From Capitulum mitella (lineage: Eukaryota; Arthropoda; Thecostraca; Pollicipedomorpha; Pollicipedidae), in the NCBI GenBank assembly GCA_030062745.1, contig CP099845.1:18454903-18518902 (forward strand): DNA of 64,000 nucleotides, in the 5' to 3' direction. Under the pieces are notes generated by a model. The model saw only the letters and a list, made by a program, of their open reading frames with translations. It was not told the origin of the DNA and searched no databases. Every line of letters begins with the position of its first letter. Positions within the stretch are counted from its first letter, which is position 1. This document shows, piece by piece, positions 33,725-45,526 of the stretch. The position numbers were made by a program, and so were the translations under genes.

Positions 33725-34015
33725 ATCATAATCTATTCCGGAATCGATTCCGCTGAGAAATGCACAGTCGAAGTTCAGTCAAACGGCAGTGCACGGGATA
33801 ACAACCGGAATCAATTCCAGAGGTTCAGTCCAGTGCAGTAGATTGCAGTGGAATCGATTCTGGAATTGAATCATTTCATTTTGAGTCAAAGTCGGAATCG
33901 CTTCAATTTTGGGAAACCGAACTGAATCAGAATCAGCAACGATTCAGCAAGGCACGAGTCGAATTCTGAATCGCTTGACCCGAAATGGAATCAAGCACAC
34001 GTCTGATTCCTACTT
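33725..34015. repeat. Degenerate GGAATCGATTCC repeat
   Basis: Palindromic GGAATCGATTCC or worn forms (GGAATCAATTCC, GGAATCGATTCT) recur near 33738, 33810 and 33851. GAATC-rich half copies follow to about 34015. Confidence 0.6.
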
Positions 34016-34499
34016 CCTCGTGGGACTCCATCTCCCGCCGCGAGCTCGGCGAGGAAAACGCGGAAACCTTGGTCCGCGAAGTTGTCACGTGACCAGAGAC
34101 GCGGCGTCGCTCGTCTAAAACGCGTTGCGCCGCGTTCGTCCCGACGTTCTCCCGCCGCCGGACGACGGCCACGGCGTCACTCCTCCGCGCAGGGCCGCCG
34201 GCTGGTCAGGGGTCCGAACGCGAGCCGCCAGCCTTGAGAGGCGCCCGCGCAATGGTCGGCCGACGTCGGTCTACGGGACGAGCCGGGCCGGCGGCCGGCG
34301 GTGGCCGGACCGGCCGAGCGCCGACCTTCGTCCCTGCCCGAGGGACCTCCGGCGACGGCCCGGCGTCGGCGCCGTGCAGCCCGCTGATGGATGGCTCGTC
34401 GCGCGGTCAGAGGACGCGCGGCGACAGCTACTGGCAGGCGTCGACGGGCTCGGAGGCTGTCGTCCGCCGGCTGACGGCCGTCAGCGGCCGCCTGACGGC

Positions 34500-34965
34500 C
34501 GACAATGGCGGCCGGCAGTCGACCGGCGACTGCAGTTCACAGAAATCGCCGGGAGTCTCTGGCCCGCAGCCGACCGGACAAGACCGCCATCAGTCTCCGA
34601 CCAGCAGCAGACTGGAGACTGCACTTCACAGAGACCACCAGCAGTTTCCGACCGGCAGCAGACAGTCTCTGGCTGGCAGCCGACCAGAGAGTGTAGTTCA
34701 GAGACCGCCGGCAGTCTCAGGCCATTAGCACACAGTGTTTGGCCAGAAGCTGACCACAGACCAAAGTTCAGGGACCGCCATCACTCGACCAGCGACTGTA
34801 GCTCCGAGACCGCCCACGGCCCAGTCTCTGGCCAGCAGCCGACCAGCGAACAGTTCCCAGACCGTCAGCAGCTGACAGTCTCTGGCCAGCAGCCGACCAG
34901 AGAATAATTCAAAGGCCTCCAGCAGCCGACCAGTTCAGAGGCCGCCAGCAGCTGACCGACTGAAA
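34500..34965. repeat. Degenerate CAGTCTCTGGCCAGCAG minisatellite
   Basis: Units of about 50-60 bp contain CAGTCTCTGGCCAGCAGCCG, ACCAGAGA, TTCAGAGACCGCCAG or close variants. At least six unit starts are visible. It gives a long spurious frame at 34125-34907. Confidence 0.75.
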
Positions 34966-37900
34966 AACAGGCGCCGGCAAGAGAAGGGATGTCCGCCGGC
35001 GACTGGCGTCGAGAGAGGGAACGAGAGGGGGTCGAGAGGTTGCCCGCCACCTCAGAGTCGTCACCGATCACGAGGCACCGAGATCTGCCGCGGATCCCCG
35101 CCAACTTCGTTTTCAGGTGTCCGGGCGCGCGGCAGCACTCGCTTTAACGACTAGCTGGGAGCCGGATAGTAGCCAAACCGACATCTCTTCCTCCCGGCAA
35201 CAGCAGTGAACAGCCAGACTTTGGGGATTGTAAACCCGCTTTCGTAAATCCAAGAAAGAAGACTTTCAGTAGAGGCCATGTGAAACCTCAGGAACTTCGC
35301 GCAGAGAAAATGCCACGATATTCACCCCAACGGATTTTCTCAGACTGTGCCGTGCGCCACCTGTCGGGACTAAAACGTCTTCCTGGTGCAGATCTCATGG
35401 CAGTCTCGAGGATGAGTCTGCCGGATTGAACGACAGCAAGAGAGTTTCAGAGCGATAGCAGCAAACACCACCGCTCGGGGGGAACGAAATGGCACAAGCC
35501 TACAGCTGGCTCTCGAGGGGCCTTTGAGCTCCGATCTCTAGGTTCGCCACGTGCAGCTTTGCATGTAACGAATGCAGACGGTCCGAACCGCATCGAAAGC
35601 CCATGCCCGATACCGGGAGGGATTTTCCTCGCCTTTCCGTGCGGTGGTGGGCGGCAGTTCGGCGACCGCAGGCGTTCGGCGCCTCACGTTTTCCGCGTCG
35701 AGACGACCGCGTAGCGCACCGCCGCATGGCACCCGTGAATCAGCAGGTCGGCTGCAGCGGGCGGCGGAGAGCAGGGGACGGCTCGCAGCACCGTCGCGAC
35801 GCGTCCGCCCCGGCGGCGGCCCCGACGGCGACGACGCAAAGCGCCCGGGAAAGCCGGTCGGCGATTGGCCGGGTGTGTTTGGCGAGCGGCCCGACGCCGG
35901 GGAGGCCGGCGTCGAGACACGGTCACGGAGGACGTGACACGCGTGCGGACGGCCGATGTCTGTTTGTCGACGTCGATGTCGATGTCTATCAATGTGACGG
36001 GTCCGCTTGTTGCGTCTTTGGACTGGCATGTTCGGACATCAGACAAGGCCAGGCTGTTCTCGTCACAACTGACGGATAAGCTTGTGAGGCTGACGTGTCA
36101 TTGGCAGCCCACACATTATTCCTGTCTGCTTGACGCCTCTGCGCCCTTGGGTAAATGCCCGTTTCACCTCTGGAATTGCTCGGCGCACTATGGGTCTGTT
36201 CCCGGACTCACATCCAGCTGCTTCCGAGCTCATCTGAACTCATCTGATCGTTCCCGTGCCTCCTCTAGCCTCCTCCAAGTTCCTCTAAGCTCATCCCAGA
36301 TCGCCGCGAAGCTGCCCTTAACCTATTCTACTGCTCTATGAAATGGCACATGGATTTTGGGAGGAGTTTGGAGAGAGTTCAGTGGTTAAAAATGGTGGCG
36401 GAAAATTCATCTGTTTTGCGTTATTTATTGTCAATTTTTATGCCGAACTACACAAGGAACTCGTTTCTCCGCATCTGAACTCAGTTCGGCATGTCATAAC
36501 ATAGCAAACAGCCGATACATCATCCAAACTCATCCCAAATGTTCGCTTGGGCGCTCATTCGGTGCCCCATCCAACCTCCTATTATCTCCTCTCATTCCTT
36601 TTTTTGAAGTGGACAAAGGAACAGACCCTAAATATAACGACAAAAATTGCCGCAGAGGACCGCGACGATGAGGCAAGGCAAAAGCCAAGTGATCGGCACT
36701 CAGAATGGAAGACCTAGAAACAGCCGCAGGGGACCGCAAAGACGATTGTAAGGCTTCTGACGGTGAATTAAAGGTGGAGTCAACAGCATCAGACCCGGAA
36801 AAGCCAAGATTTCTGTCTTGAATACGCCTCAAAACGACAGAAGGACAAAACGGCAAACGACCAAACCTGTGCGACGTTAGTTGGTGCTGCTGTCGTGCCA
36901 GAGCTCTCTGGAACCGGCGCGAACCACACTACGCCTTCAGCCTGCGCTACAACGGTCAACGGTTGAGCGACCAACAATCAGAAGCCAAAATATGTTTATG
37001 CCGGCCGCGCTGTGCCTCAGCACAGAGGCTGGCCGACCGGGGGATGATCATGGCCACGGACGCTTACCTGAGCTTCGGCTCCTCCGCCCGCGACCGCCAG
37101 CACCGCCAGCGCCGCCAGCGCCGACGCCAGCCTCCGTGGCCTCGCCGGCGCCGGCCGCCGGCCGTCATGGCCCCTGCCGCTGTCGGGCGTCATCGCCTCT
37201 CGTCCGTCCGGCTCGTCCGGCTCGTCCCGGCTCGTCCCGCTCGTGCGGTCGCCGTCGGCCGCGCCGTCCGCGGGCGGCGGGCGCGGCGCCTCTGGCAGCG
37301 CCGCGTCACTGGCGCCGGCGGCGGTCCGGCGCGTAAACAGAGCGGCGGACCTCTGGCCGCGGCCCCCGGCCGGCCCACAATGTCCGCACCGGATCGGCGA
37401 CAGCGCGCGCCCCGCCGGCACCGGCGCGACGGCCGAGTCCGGGTCCCGCGCGCTGCGAGCCGCCGCCGGCAACACCTCTCAGCACGCTGGCGCGGTCTGC
37501 GCGGACGCCCGGGCGCCGCTCTGGGACCGGAGCGCGGCGCCGCTCGGTACACTGTGCAGCGTGCAGCGCGGCGCAGAGCGTGCCCAGCCGCGGCACCGAC
37601 CACCGCTCAGCGCCCGGCCAACTGAGCGGCCGCCGGCCGCTGGCCGCCGCCGACCCCCACCTGACTGTTTACGCCCGGCGCCGCCAGGGTCGCGGCCACT
37701 AAAACGAGGCGCTGCCGGTCGGCCGGACGCCGCCTGCGTTTGATCGGGCACAGCCGCCGTGCGAGACGAGCGGGGCGCAGAGTATTTAGGCCAGTGGTCG
37801 GTGCAGGCTCCTGTGCAGAGACTGCGTGCGGGTATACAGTCGCGAGCAGGAAGGTGCAAAGGGCGTTCGTCTCTGCAGCCAACTAGCAGTTCTTTTTTTA

Positions 37901-38520
37901 GTGATCGTAAATGCTGTGTTTTCTCACTTCAGTGCAATTATTACCCCATCTTTAAACGTGATGAAATTCATCCATTTGCTTCGAGATCTGCTATTTTGAG
38001 ATCTGTGAAGCCCGCGGATGATGCGGTTAAAACTAAAAAGTAGAACAACTCGGAGTGCTTCAACCACACGTTCTTAGATATAGATGTTAACCTGGATGTT
38101 GGGTTAAACACAAAACGTCATTCGATATCAGGTTTAGACGCACAATACCAGGATGCGTATTAATGTATTCCGTGATGAATGGCAACATCCCAGGATCTCC
38201 CATATTTTCGCAATGACGGTGGTCAGGTGCTGATATCACGTTCTCGAAATGAAACATCATCAGTTTTCTTTAATTGGTATTCTTTGTTATTTTTATTTCC
38301 CTGAGACTGCTTGCCCTTGCCCGCGTAACAATGGGTGAGATCACCGACAAATACGTCGTTGATTGTTCTGGTCCACTCAGAGGCCTCTCATGACGTGTCA
38401 GGGTCAGAGGCGATCCACGATTTCTCAGAACTCGTTTCTTCAAGGACTAGAGCTTTTATTCAACAGTTTAGAGACGAATACATTTTCAAAGATATCTAAC
38501 TAATGCGAAATGTTTTTACC
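34966..38520. other. No confident gene; GC islands at 35640-35960 and 37010-37760
   Basis: The islands are CpG-rich, with open frames on both strands and no domains. A short TIR element lies at 36192-36628. From 37870 to 38520 the DNA is AT-rich and featureless. Confidence 0.6.
36192..36628. mobile_element. Possible PIF/Harbinger-type MITE (437 bp)
   Basis: GGGTCTGTTCC at the left end and its exact complement GGAACAGACCC at the right end. CTCATCCCA/CTCATCC motifs occur inside both ends. GGGTCTGTTC-type termini are typical of PIF/Harbinger elements. The flanks (TAT and TAA) match an expected 3-bp duplication only partly. Confidence 0.45.
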
Positions 38521-38599
38521 AGGCTCTCATGACGAGCTATATTCGACGAGACGAGAAATGCCAGAGAAACTATCACCACACGAATAGCAAACCATTCCT

Positions 38600-40470
38600 C
38601 CTCCTCCCAGCAAACCCGTGCGGGCCGGCGGCGGCGGCGGCGGCGGCGGCCGGCCTGCCGGGGTCGATGGTGGTGTCCCTCCCCCCGGCCGCGATCCGGC
38701 CGCCGCCGGCTGTCGTGTGCGTCTCGACCGTAAACAGAGCGCCTCGTTACGGCCGCCGGGCGCCCGGCCGGAGCCGGAGCTGTCGTTTGGGGCGTCGCGG
38801 CCGGCCCGGCCCCGCCGCCGGCCGCGGCGTGCTCTGCAGCGTGCTCGACAGCGTGCTCGGCGGCGTGTTCCGCGACGCGCTACCGGCGTGCTCCGCTCGA
38901 TGCATTGCATCCGCCCAAACGGGGGATCACGGGGAAGCACGGGCTGAGCGGACTCCTCCCGCTGAGCCCCTCGGATGTGGTCTGCGAGGTGGCTTGGGGC
39001 GCGCTGTCTGCCACATGGCATGGTCAGCTCAGCAGCGCGATTCGCGAAACGTTGAGTGGTGTGTGGTCCGCAGCACGGCCTGCAGGGCGCTGCGTTCGGA
39101 CCGTCCGGCACTGGAGATGTTCAGAATAATCAGCCGCGTGCGGCACGTACACTGGAGTCTGTTCCCCTCGCCCTCTGTCCTGGCCCGAGGGCTGCTGCTC
39201 TCCAGAGCATCGTGGCGTCTGAAGCGACTTCCCTCGCGCCGCCCTCGATCCGCGACCCGCTCCTGCAGGCAGACTAACCAACACAACCTTCGTCCCGGGC
39301 CCATCAGCGGCCGACCCGCGGCCATGACCAGGGTGCGGTCTGTGTGCACGGCAGCCACCGTGCACGAGAGGCCGTGCACAGGTGCGCTGTGCGGCCGCCG
39401 CCCAGAGGTGCCGCCGCCCGGCCCGCTGCGTGCACGGCCGCGGCCGGCGCGGAGGCCGCTGCCAGCCGCGGCGCCGCTGCGCGCCGGGCGGCGCGGTTGC
39501 GAGCCATCCCCGGCGGACGGCACCGCTCCGCCTGGTGCTCGGCGGCGGTGCTTCAGCATGTCATGCGCTTTAAACAATCGTAAACTAACCTCCTTAGCCG
39601 TCAGCGGGCGGTCACGTGACCTGCCGGGAATTGGCCCCGCGAGGCGCGGCAGGGGCGGCCGCCGGCCGGCCGCCCGGCGCCGGCGCGTCGGCGCGGGTGA
39701 CGCCGGCGCGCGCCGGCCCCGGCGACGGCGGCGGCGACGACGCGGCGGCGTCCGGCCGGTGCTAGCCCCCAACGCGGCCCTGCGGTCGCCGCCGGCCGCC
39801 GGACAAAGGCGTGTCGGCGGGACGGGCACAGGTGCGCCGGTCCACGGGCAGCGGCGGCCGCACCGAGCCGGCCCGCGCCCCCGGCCGCCGCACAAAGACG
39901 CCGGCCGGCTCCGGCCCGGTAGGCGGAGGAGGGCGCCCCGCGGCGCGGCCGCGCGAGGGACGCGCTCCGCCCTCCCGCCGCGCCGGACGTCGGGCAGTCT
40001 GGCCGGCCGCGCCGCGCCGTCTGACGTCCGGCCGGCGCCGCGCCCCGACGGCCGGCGGCCGGCAGGTGAGTTCCGGAGCCGCGTCGCCGCGCCGTCTGCG
40101 CGCACAATGGCGGGGGCGGCGAACACGACCCGGCCCACCGCCAGGTGGGCGCGGGGGCGTCCGGGGCGCCCCTCGCGTGGTGGGGCTTCCGCCTGCGCCT
40201 GGCACGGTGAAAGGGCGCTTAGTCCCGGCGGGTGGGCGCCACGGCGGCCGGGGAAGGACCGGGAGGAGCGGTAACGAGTGTCGGCGCGGCCCCGGCGGAG
40301 CGGCCGACAGATCCCGGACAATGCGGCCGGCTGCCGGAGCCCGGTCGACATCACAGGCGGTGCGATCCCCGCGGAGGACGCGTGACAGCCGCTGATGGAT
40401 CGGCAGCGAGGCCTGGGCACGGTGGGGAAGCTCACCTGACACTCGCCGTTTCAGGACCAGAAAAGCCACG
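38600..40470. other. Largest CpG island in the window
   Basis: Nearly 1.9 kb of very GC-rich, CpG-dense sequence carrying long open frames on both strands (38529-40274 plus, 39029-40435 minus), which is what composition alone predicts. It contains a consensus plus-strand donor (GGCAG then GTGAGT, about 40065) and a matching acceptor (CGCCGTTTCAG, about 40454), so it may be the promoter and first exon of a plus-strand transcript. Confidence 0.55.
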
Positions 40471-40702
40471 TCCGGCCATGGGATCCCGAAAATATTCAGG
40501 CGATGTCACGCTATTCTTTGGAAGTATTTGTTCTTTCCTCGTGACCTTTGAGAAAACAGTGTGTTTTGAAGAAAGCTGGAGAACAGTAGGAGTCATATTA
40601 CTCTCGGCGAATAACGTCAGCTTTGGGTCAAAGTTTTCACCGCAAGTAAGCAAGCACATGAGCGGAAACGAACCGCTGCTGCCTCCTCGGAACCGTGCCT
40701 AA
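40452..40702 (+). CDS. Possible small-protein exon (tentative)
   Basis: Follows the acceptor CGCCGTTTCAG at the edge of the CpG island. An ATG in a favourable context (CCATGG) at 40478 opens 74 codons beginning MGSRKYSGDVTLFFGSICSF, with two short hydrophobic stretches (around LFFGSICSFLV and VGVILLSA), ending at TAA 40700-40702. No family recognised. An internal GTAAGC at about 40645 could act as a donor. The support is splice-site quality, start context and position beside a CpG island only. It may well be noncoding. Confidence 0.2.
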
Positions 40703-42299
40703 GATGGGAGAACATGGTAGTTAGTGGGTCCCTCGTGGTTTCCTTGGAACGATGTCGAAGACGAGAAAGCGTAGAAATCAGCGATCTCTCGCCGTTTTCT
40801 CGGAACCCTTCCAAGACGGGGAGCACGGGAGAACACGGGAGCCCGGACAGCGTTCCCCCGTTACCAGGCTGGCGGTCGACAGGAAGTGCCACGGTAATTT
40901 GCAGTTGGGAGCCGGCGCGAGGGTTAGCACGCGGCCCGCCGCGAAAGCGTGGCATTAGCGCCCGGCCGCTAATGGCAAAACCTGGTCAGAAGAGGAACCG
41001 CCGCATTCCGCGTCCCATCCGGTAAATCCTTCTTCTAGTCTCGGCCGGGACGACACCGCGCCAGAACAGAAATAACCTCGTCAGGCACTTTATTATGATA
41101 ATATCTGTCCGCAGAACAATGGGCATACGTACCAAAAGCCGTATAACAGTGAAAAGTTGTGTAACGGTAAGGATGTGGGATTATCAAAAGGAATGCGTGG
41201 GCGCAAGTCCCTCGGATTTTCCGTGGTTTTCGGCGGGGTGTGGTTTTCCCTGCCACTAAAGGTTTTTCCACGGCACATCTCACACGCGTTCTGCGAACAC
41301 ACGTGCTCAAGTCGAGTTTCAAAGTCTCTTCCAACGAAAGTGCTTTTCGTTGTGCTGAAGAACAGCTTTACCGTTTCGACACGGATGAAAGTGATCCTTG
41401 CACACAATGGATGCCTTGCATATACCGTCACTCGAAAGGAACTTTGCAGGCACCGCGGCGCCTGAATGTTGCCTAGAGCAGAAATATGCAAGTGCTCTCC
41501 CATCTTGGTCGACGATGAAGGAGAAATGGGGCCTAGCATTCATAAAGAAACTAGGGAGCATAGGATATACCGGTGCCCATAATACTGGAAAATGTCTCGT
41601 TCTCTTTACATTGCAGCGAAAAGAGAAAGATAGAAGAGAAAGACATATCACCGGACAGTGTGGCACAGAAGAATTTCATGACATGCGTGCAATTTTTGTT
41701 CCTTAGATGATTTATGGACATGAGGTTGTTCTTTTACGCATGTCTGGGCGAACCTGGATATTTTGTTTTTGGTAATGGGGTCTGCATCCCAACCTCCTTG
41801 CTTTTGTATACATATTTTTGTGGGCGATAGAAATGTAATGTCGTTTAACAACGACAGCGCGCATGTTCCGCAAAATCGCACTTGATGATTGATGATAATC
41901 CTCATTGCGCTGCATAAGGCTGGATTTCAAATTCAGCGCTAGTCAGGGCAATTTAAGATTAGGTAGTACTCATTCCTCCCGAAATGGAACATCTAATGCG
42001 ATGGTTTTCCAAACGAATAGTTGGCAAGGCAACGTCAGACATTCCAATTTGCCCCACCTTCCTCTCTTCTTGAGCGGAAAATCCAGACTCCTTTTTGGGC
42101 TCAAAGTTACGGCGATCAGGCCACGGAAACACCAAATCAACCAAACCGCCGTACCACATTCAGCAGGGTCTCCACGAGCTCAGCTCATACATTCCGGCTC
42201 GACCGAAGAAGCTTTGCAAGTGTTGATGACCTTTCCGCGCTGCTCTCGAACTGACGATTTTGCGACTGTACCGGTGTTTTCTCTCGAGTCTGTCTCTCA

Positions 42300-42960
42300 G
42301 CCCCTCTGCAGTGACGAAATCACGCTTGCGGGCCGCCCTGCCGACCGCAGGCATCCACCGACGAGCGGAAACGTCGGCACCGATTGCCGAATCCGTCCGC
42401 CGGCGAACGCCTCTGACGCGGGCCGGCCGGGCCGCAAATTTAGCGCCTCTGACCTTCACGTCGAGCCGGCGCGGCGGCGACGCTCCTGACGCGGCCCCAC
42501 GCTAATCCTCGCGAGGCGGATTAGCGTGGGGGCGACGCCGGAAGTGACGTCCCGTGCACATGTCAGCGCCCCACGTCAACTCGCCTCGAGAGCGCCGGCG
42601 GGCGTCGTCGCGGCTTCAAACACGCCGCGGGCCGCGTCACGCCAGAGTGTGACGTCATCGGCCGGCCGGGGTAGGAGCGCCCGGCCAGAACTCACGCGAA
42701 GGGCTGACCGGAGATTGGCTGCGAGCAGTGGGCGGAAACCCCAGGCTGCTTTTTACGTTTGGATTTAATTTTGCGTGCCGGTTTACGTTACCTGATTGGC
42801 TGGGAAGTACTCGGCTTTAACGATGCTGACATAAACCAATGCACTGGCAGAGTGCGATATAGGCAGTCGATCTAGCTCGTGGTATACAAAGATTTTGGCT
42901 TTCGAACTTATCACATTTGATGAGGTGTCAGCGACGTGGAGAGCGTACGACTTTACCTCG
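42300..42960. promoter_or_regulatory. Candidate promoter region in a CpG island
   Basis: A GC island (to about 42720) is followed by two reverse CCAAT boxes in the context GATTGGCTG (about 42714 and 42795) and a GGGCGG box. The TAATCC hairpin at 42495-42531 lies inside. No gene is assigned downstream on either strand. Confidence 0.3.
42495..42531. repeat. Perfect 14-bp hairpin with inverted TAATCC sites
   Basis: CCCCACGCTAATCC (42495-42508), a 9-nt loop, then the exact complement GGATTAGCGTGGGG (42518-42531). Confidence 0.95.
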
Positions 42961-43453
42961 GGTAGGTTCTGGCGACGACGGTTAGGCTGGCATTTACCGA
43001 AACGTTTTGCCGCTTTATTTTACCTCTGTGACCCTTTTCTCTCCGTTGCGAAACCCGAAGGCCGATAGCGACGTTCGACAAGCTATCTACAGGTTTTTAC
43101 ACAAGACCAACATTCACACATGTTTTCGAAGTTGCTGGCTGCCCAAATTTAGTTAGGTCACGACCCGACCTTATTTTACGTGCTTTTTGTGTTGACACAA
43201 AATGGTCTTGGTTCTCGGATCAAAATTTCATGTTACAAAATGTCCAAGAGAAATATTTATTTCGTAACCGGAGCGCCCCGCTCACTACTGATTTATCTGC
43301 GACACGAAAGATGCCAGATTGAAAGAGGCAGACACGAGCACGCGAATGACCGTTACAATGACTTCATGTTCGGTGAGCTTTCCATGGCTCGCCGTAAATT
43401 AGAAGGAAGGAAAAACATAAAGTACAGCCAGTTTCTGAGACCGATATAGGATT

Positions 43454-43629
43454 CAGGTTATGGTGGCATTAACGATTGACCTTGTGACCGAAAGGTCCCC
43501 GGTTCGAGTCCGGGTAACAGCGACATTTCGCCGTCCCTCGCGACAACCGGTGTGGGAGGTTGCGACGCGAAATGACCCTGGCAGTCGAGAGCGTCGTTAA
43601 ATAACCCAGTAACCAACCAACCGGCAATA
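43454..43629 (+). mobile_element. tRNA-derived SINE
   Basis: Has a tRNA-like head with an exact B box GGTTCGAGTCC (43501-43511), inside a T-arm with a perfect CCCGG/CCGGG stem, and an anticodon-like stem GACCTT/AAGGTC. The body ends GTCGTTAAATAACCCAG then TAACCAACCAACC, a tail style shared by several invertebrate SINEs. The 6-bp AGGATT flanks it on both sides (43448-43453, 43630-43635), a likely target duplication. About 176 bp. Confidence 0.85.
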
Positions 43630-43639
43630 AGGATTGGCG

Positions 43640-44346
43640 TTTGGCGGCTACAAAAGGTTAAACCTTTTTCACATGAGTAGAGTAACTATGATGTCCAGCC
43701 ATCACTACTACAAGAGCAAGTTCTCCGGCTTGTTGCGGCCTCAAAGTAAGGGCGCTAAGATACAGGAGGGTTTAAAATCCTCGCAGTAACCTTCCATGAC
43801 TTGCCTTGGCCCCAATGAACTGCACTACGCAGTTTTACTTGCAGTGCACCGAGTGCGAGAGACGCTTATGCTTCCCCCGTTCGTGCTGTATCCGTCCTTT
43901 GAGATGTTGGTTTTCCAATGAGTCACAGGCAGCAAAATGCGTATTGTGGCGGACAACAGACTGCAACGAACGTAATTTTCATCCAGCGTTGTTGGGAAAC
44001 ATACGTAACTGAAGTTCTGCAAGTTGACTAAATTTGGCCGTTTCTGAATATTGTTCTGATAAAGCGGTGCCCTTCCTTCACCTTTCAACATCACCTCTGA
44101 CGTCGTGCGAGCCACCATCAGACAGGAGGTGAATGTTTTATCGTGATGAAACGCGCCCCGACAGAGTGAAGACACGCTGTCGGTGCCAATGTTGTGTTGT
44201 TTGGGCTACGGATTGCCGAATGTTTTTCAACTAGTGGGCGAGAGCTCACCAGTAAACAGGACTGACGCAACGGTGGGTGGAACGGCTAGTTTGACCGATG
44301 ATGTCAAGATGCTAGTTTTGACCCGTCATTGGCTGGAGGAGGGCGT
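43640..44346. other. No gene seen
   Basis: AT-rich to neutral DNA between the SINE and the TTAA element cluster. Nothing recognised. Confidence 0.6.
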
Positions 44347-44350
44347 TTAA

Positions 44351-45522
44351 CCCTATTCCCGGAGGACTAGACGGTATGGTCGATTCCTGGCAGGGGGCGG
44401 GGATTCAGCCTCCCCCGAGATCTCGAGAACGACATATCCGATTTCATGGCAACAAAGGGCAATCGATTTGCAAAGCCATAAACTACAAGTTTTCGAAATT
44501 TTGAAAGGGGTGGGTGCAGGGGGCAAAAATGTCAAAATGGGGGATATTTTGGACTTATTATAACTTCGTTGTTTATGGATCGATTTTGATAAAATTGGTA
44601 TGAATCGAGACATTATGATTGGGACTTTTACCATTTGTCCATACACTTCAAATTTTGAGAAGATTCATAGGCGTTCACAGGGTCTCAAAAATAGGAGGAT
44701 TAGTTTTTCAAAAACTGAATTAACAAAAAAGTTAAAAGCACTTTTTTGGCTTCCGATAGTCATGTTATGCTGAAGAAGTACAAATCGTACTACAATGTTT
44801 GTATAACATTAGCATAGGCGGTACCAGGGACATGAAAAAGGGGAACTGTCATTATTACGTGTTCCTCAGATCTACTCACGACCGTTGGTCTCAAATGGCC
44901 TCTGATGATCTTAGAGTCGCTTGGAATGATATTATCTTTAAACGTTTTCAATCATTTCAATTCACTCTATTTCAAAAATTTCATTGTACGGCTGTTGTGG
45001 TATAGGGTACGCGCACTGACATTTTAGATCATAGCTCCGTGACCCGACCTGATATCAACCTGAAATGTGATGCACAAGTAGAGGGCACCATTCTGCGGTC
45101 AGATATATTCCGTTTGCTATTTGAAGAAGTAGTGCCAAAATTATTACTATGAAACCAAATTTGGACTTTTGACTTTGACCTGACGTTGTGAAGAAACCTC
45201 AGATGAAGAAAACTGTACTTGTATGTTGCCCAACTATGGACCTAAACATCCATGTAAAGTTTTAAGTTTATCTTAAATACGCTATTTTGGCAGGCATTTT
45301 TCTTTTACCCTCAACAGGGCCAAAAATGACCTGAGGTCCCTCCCAAAAACGTTTCCTGGCTCCGTCTTTGAACAAAACAGAATTACGAAATTCTGCCACA
45401 GTTCGTAGACAAAATAGCTAGGAAAAATGACTAATTTTCATGGAGATGCGTCAAAAACTCTGGAATCGGCAAGCAAAACAACCCGAGAGTGGGCAGATTC
45501 AGTCCCCCTACCGGAAATATGG
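44351..45522 (-). mobile_element. TTAA-flanked transposon TT1, copy B (1172 bp)
   Basis: TTAA at 44347-44350 and 45523-45526. In minus sense it ends CGGGAATAGGG (plus strand CCCTATTCCCG at 44351); the left end is worn (CCATATTTCCGG in minus sense). It aligns along its length with copies A and C, including the GGGGG/CCCCC hairpins at both ends. The AGGTCA cluster is decayed here. No coding capacity. Confidence 0.88.
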
Positions 45523-45526
45523 TTAA

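Noticed and set aside
34125-34907. 260-codon plus-strand frame
   Set aside because: Runs through a GC island and then a degenerate minisatellite. The repeated peptide is a by-product of the tandem repeat.
37607-37882. Minus-strand frame with a signal-peptide-like start (ALCTFLLATVYPHAVSA)
   Set aside because: It begins at TTG, not ATG, sits in a CpG island, and has no donor that would join in phase 0 to the Kazal exon.
38529-40274. 581-codon plus-strand frame and overlapping 468-codon minus frame
   Set aside because: Both lie in a CpG island where stop codons are rare. They are rich in Arg, Ala, Pro and Gly in every frame and carry no domain.
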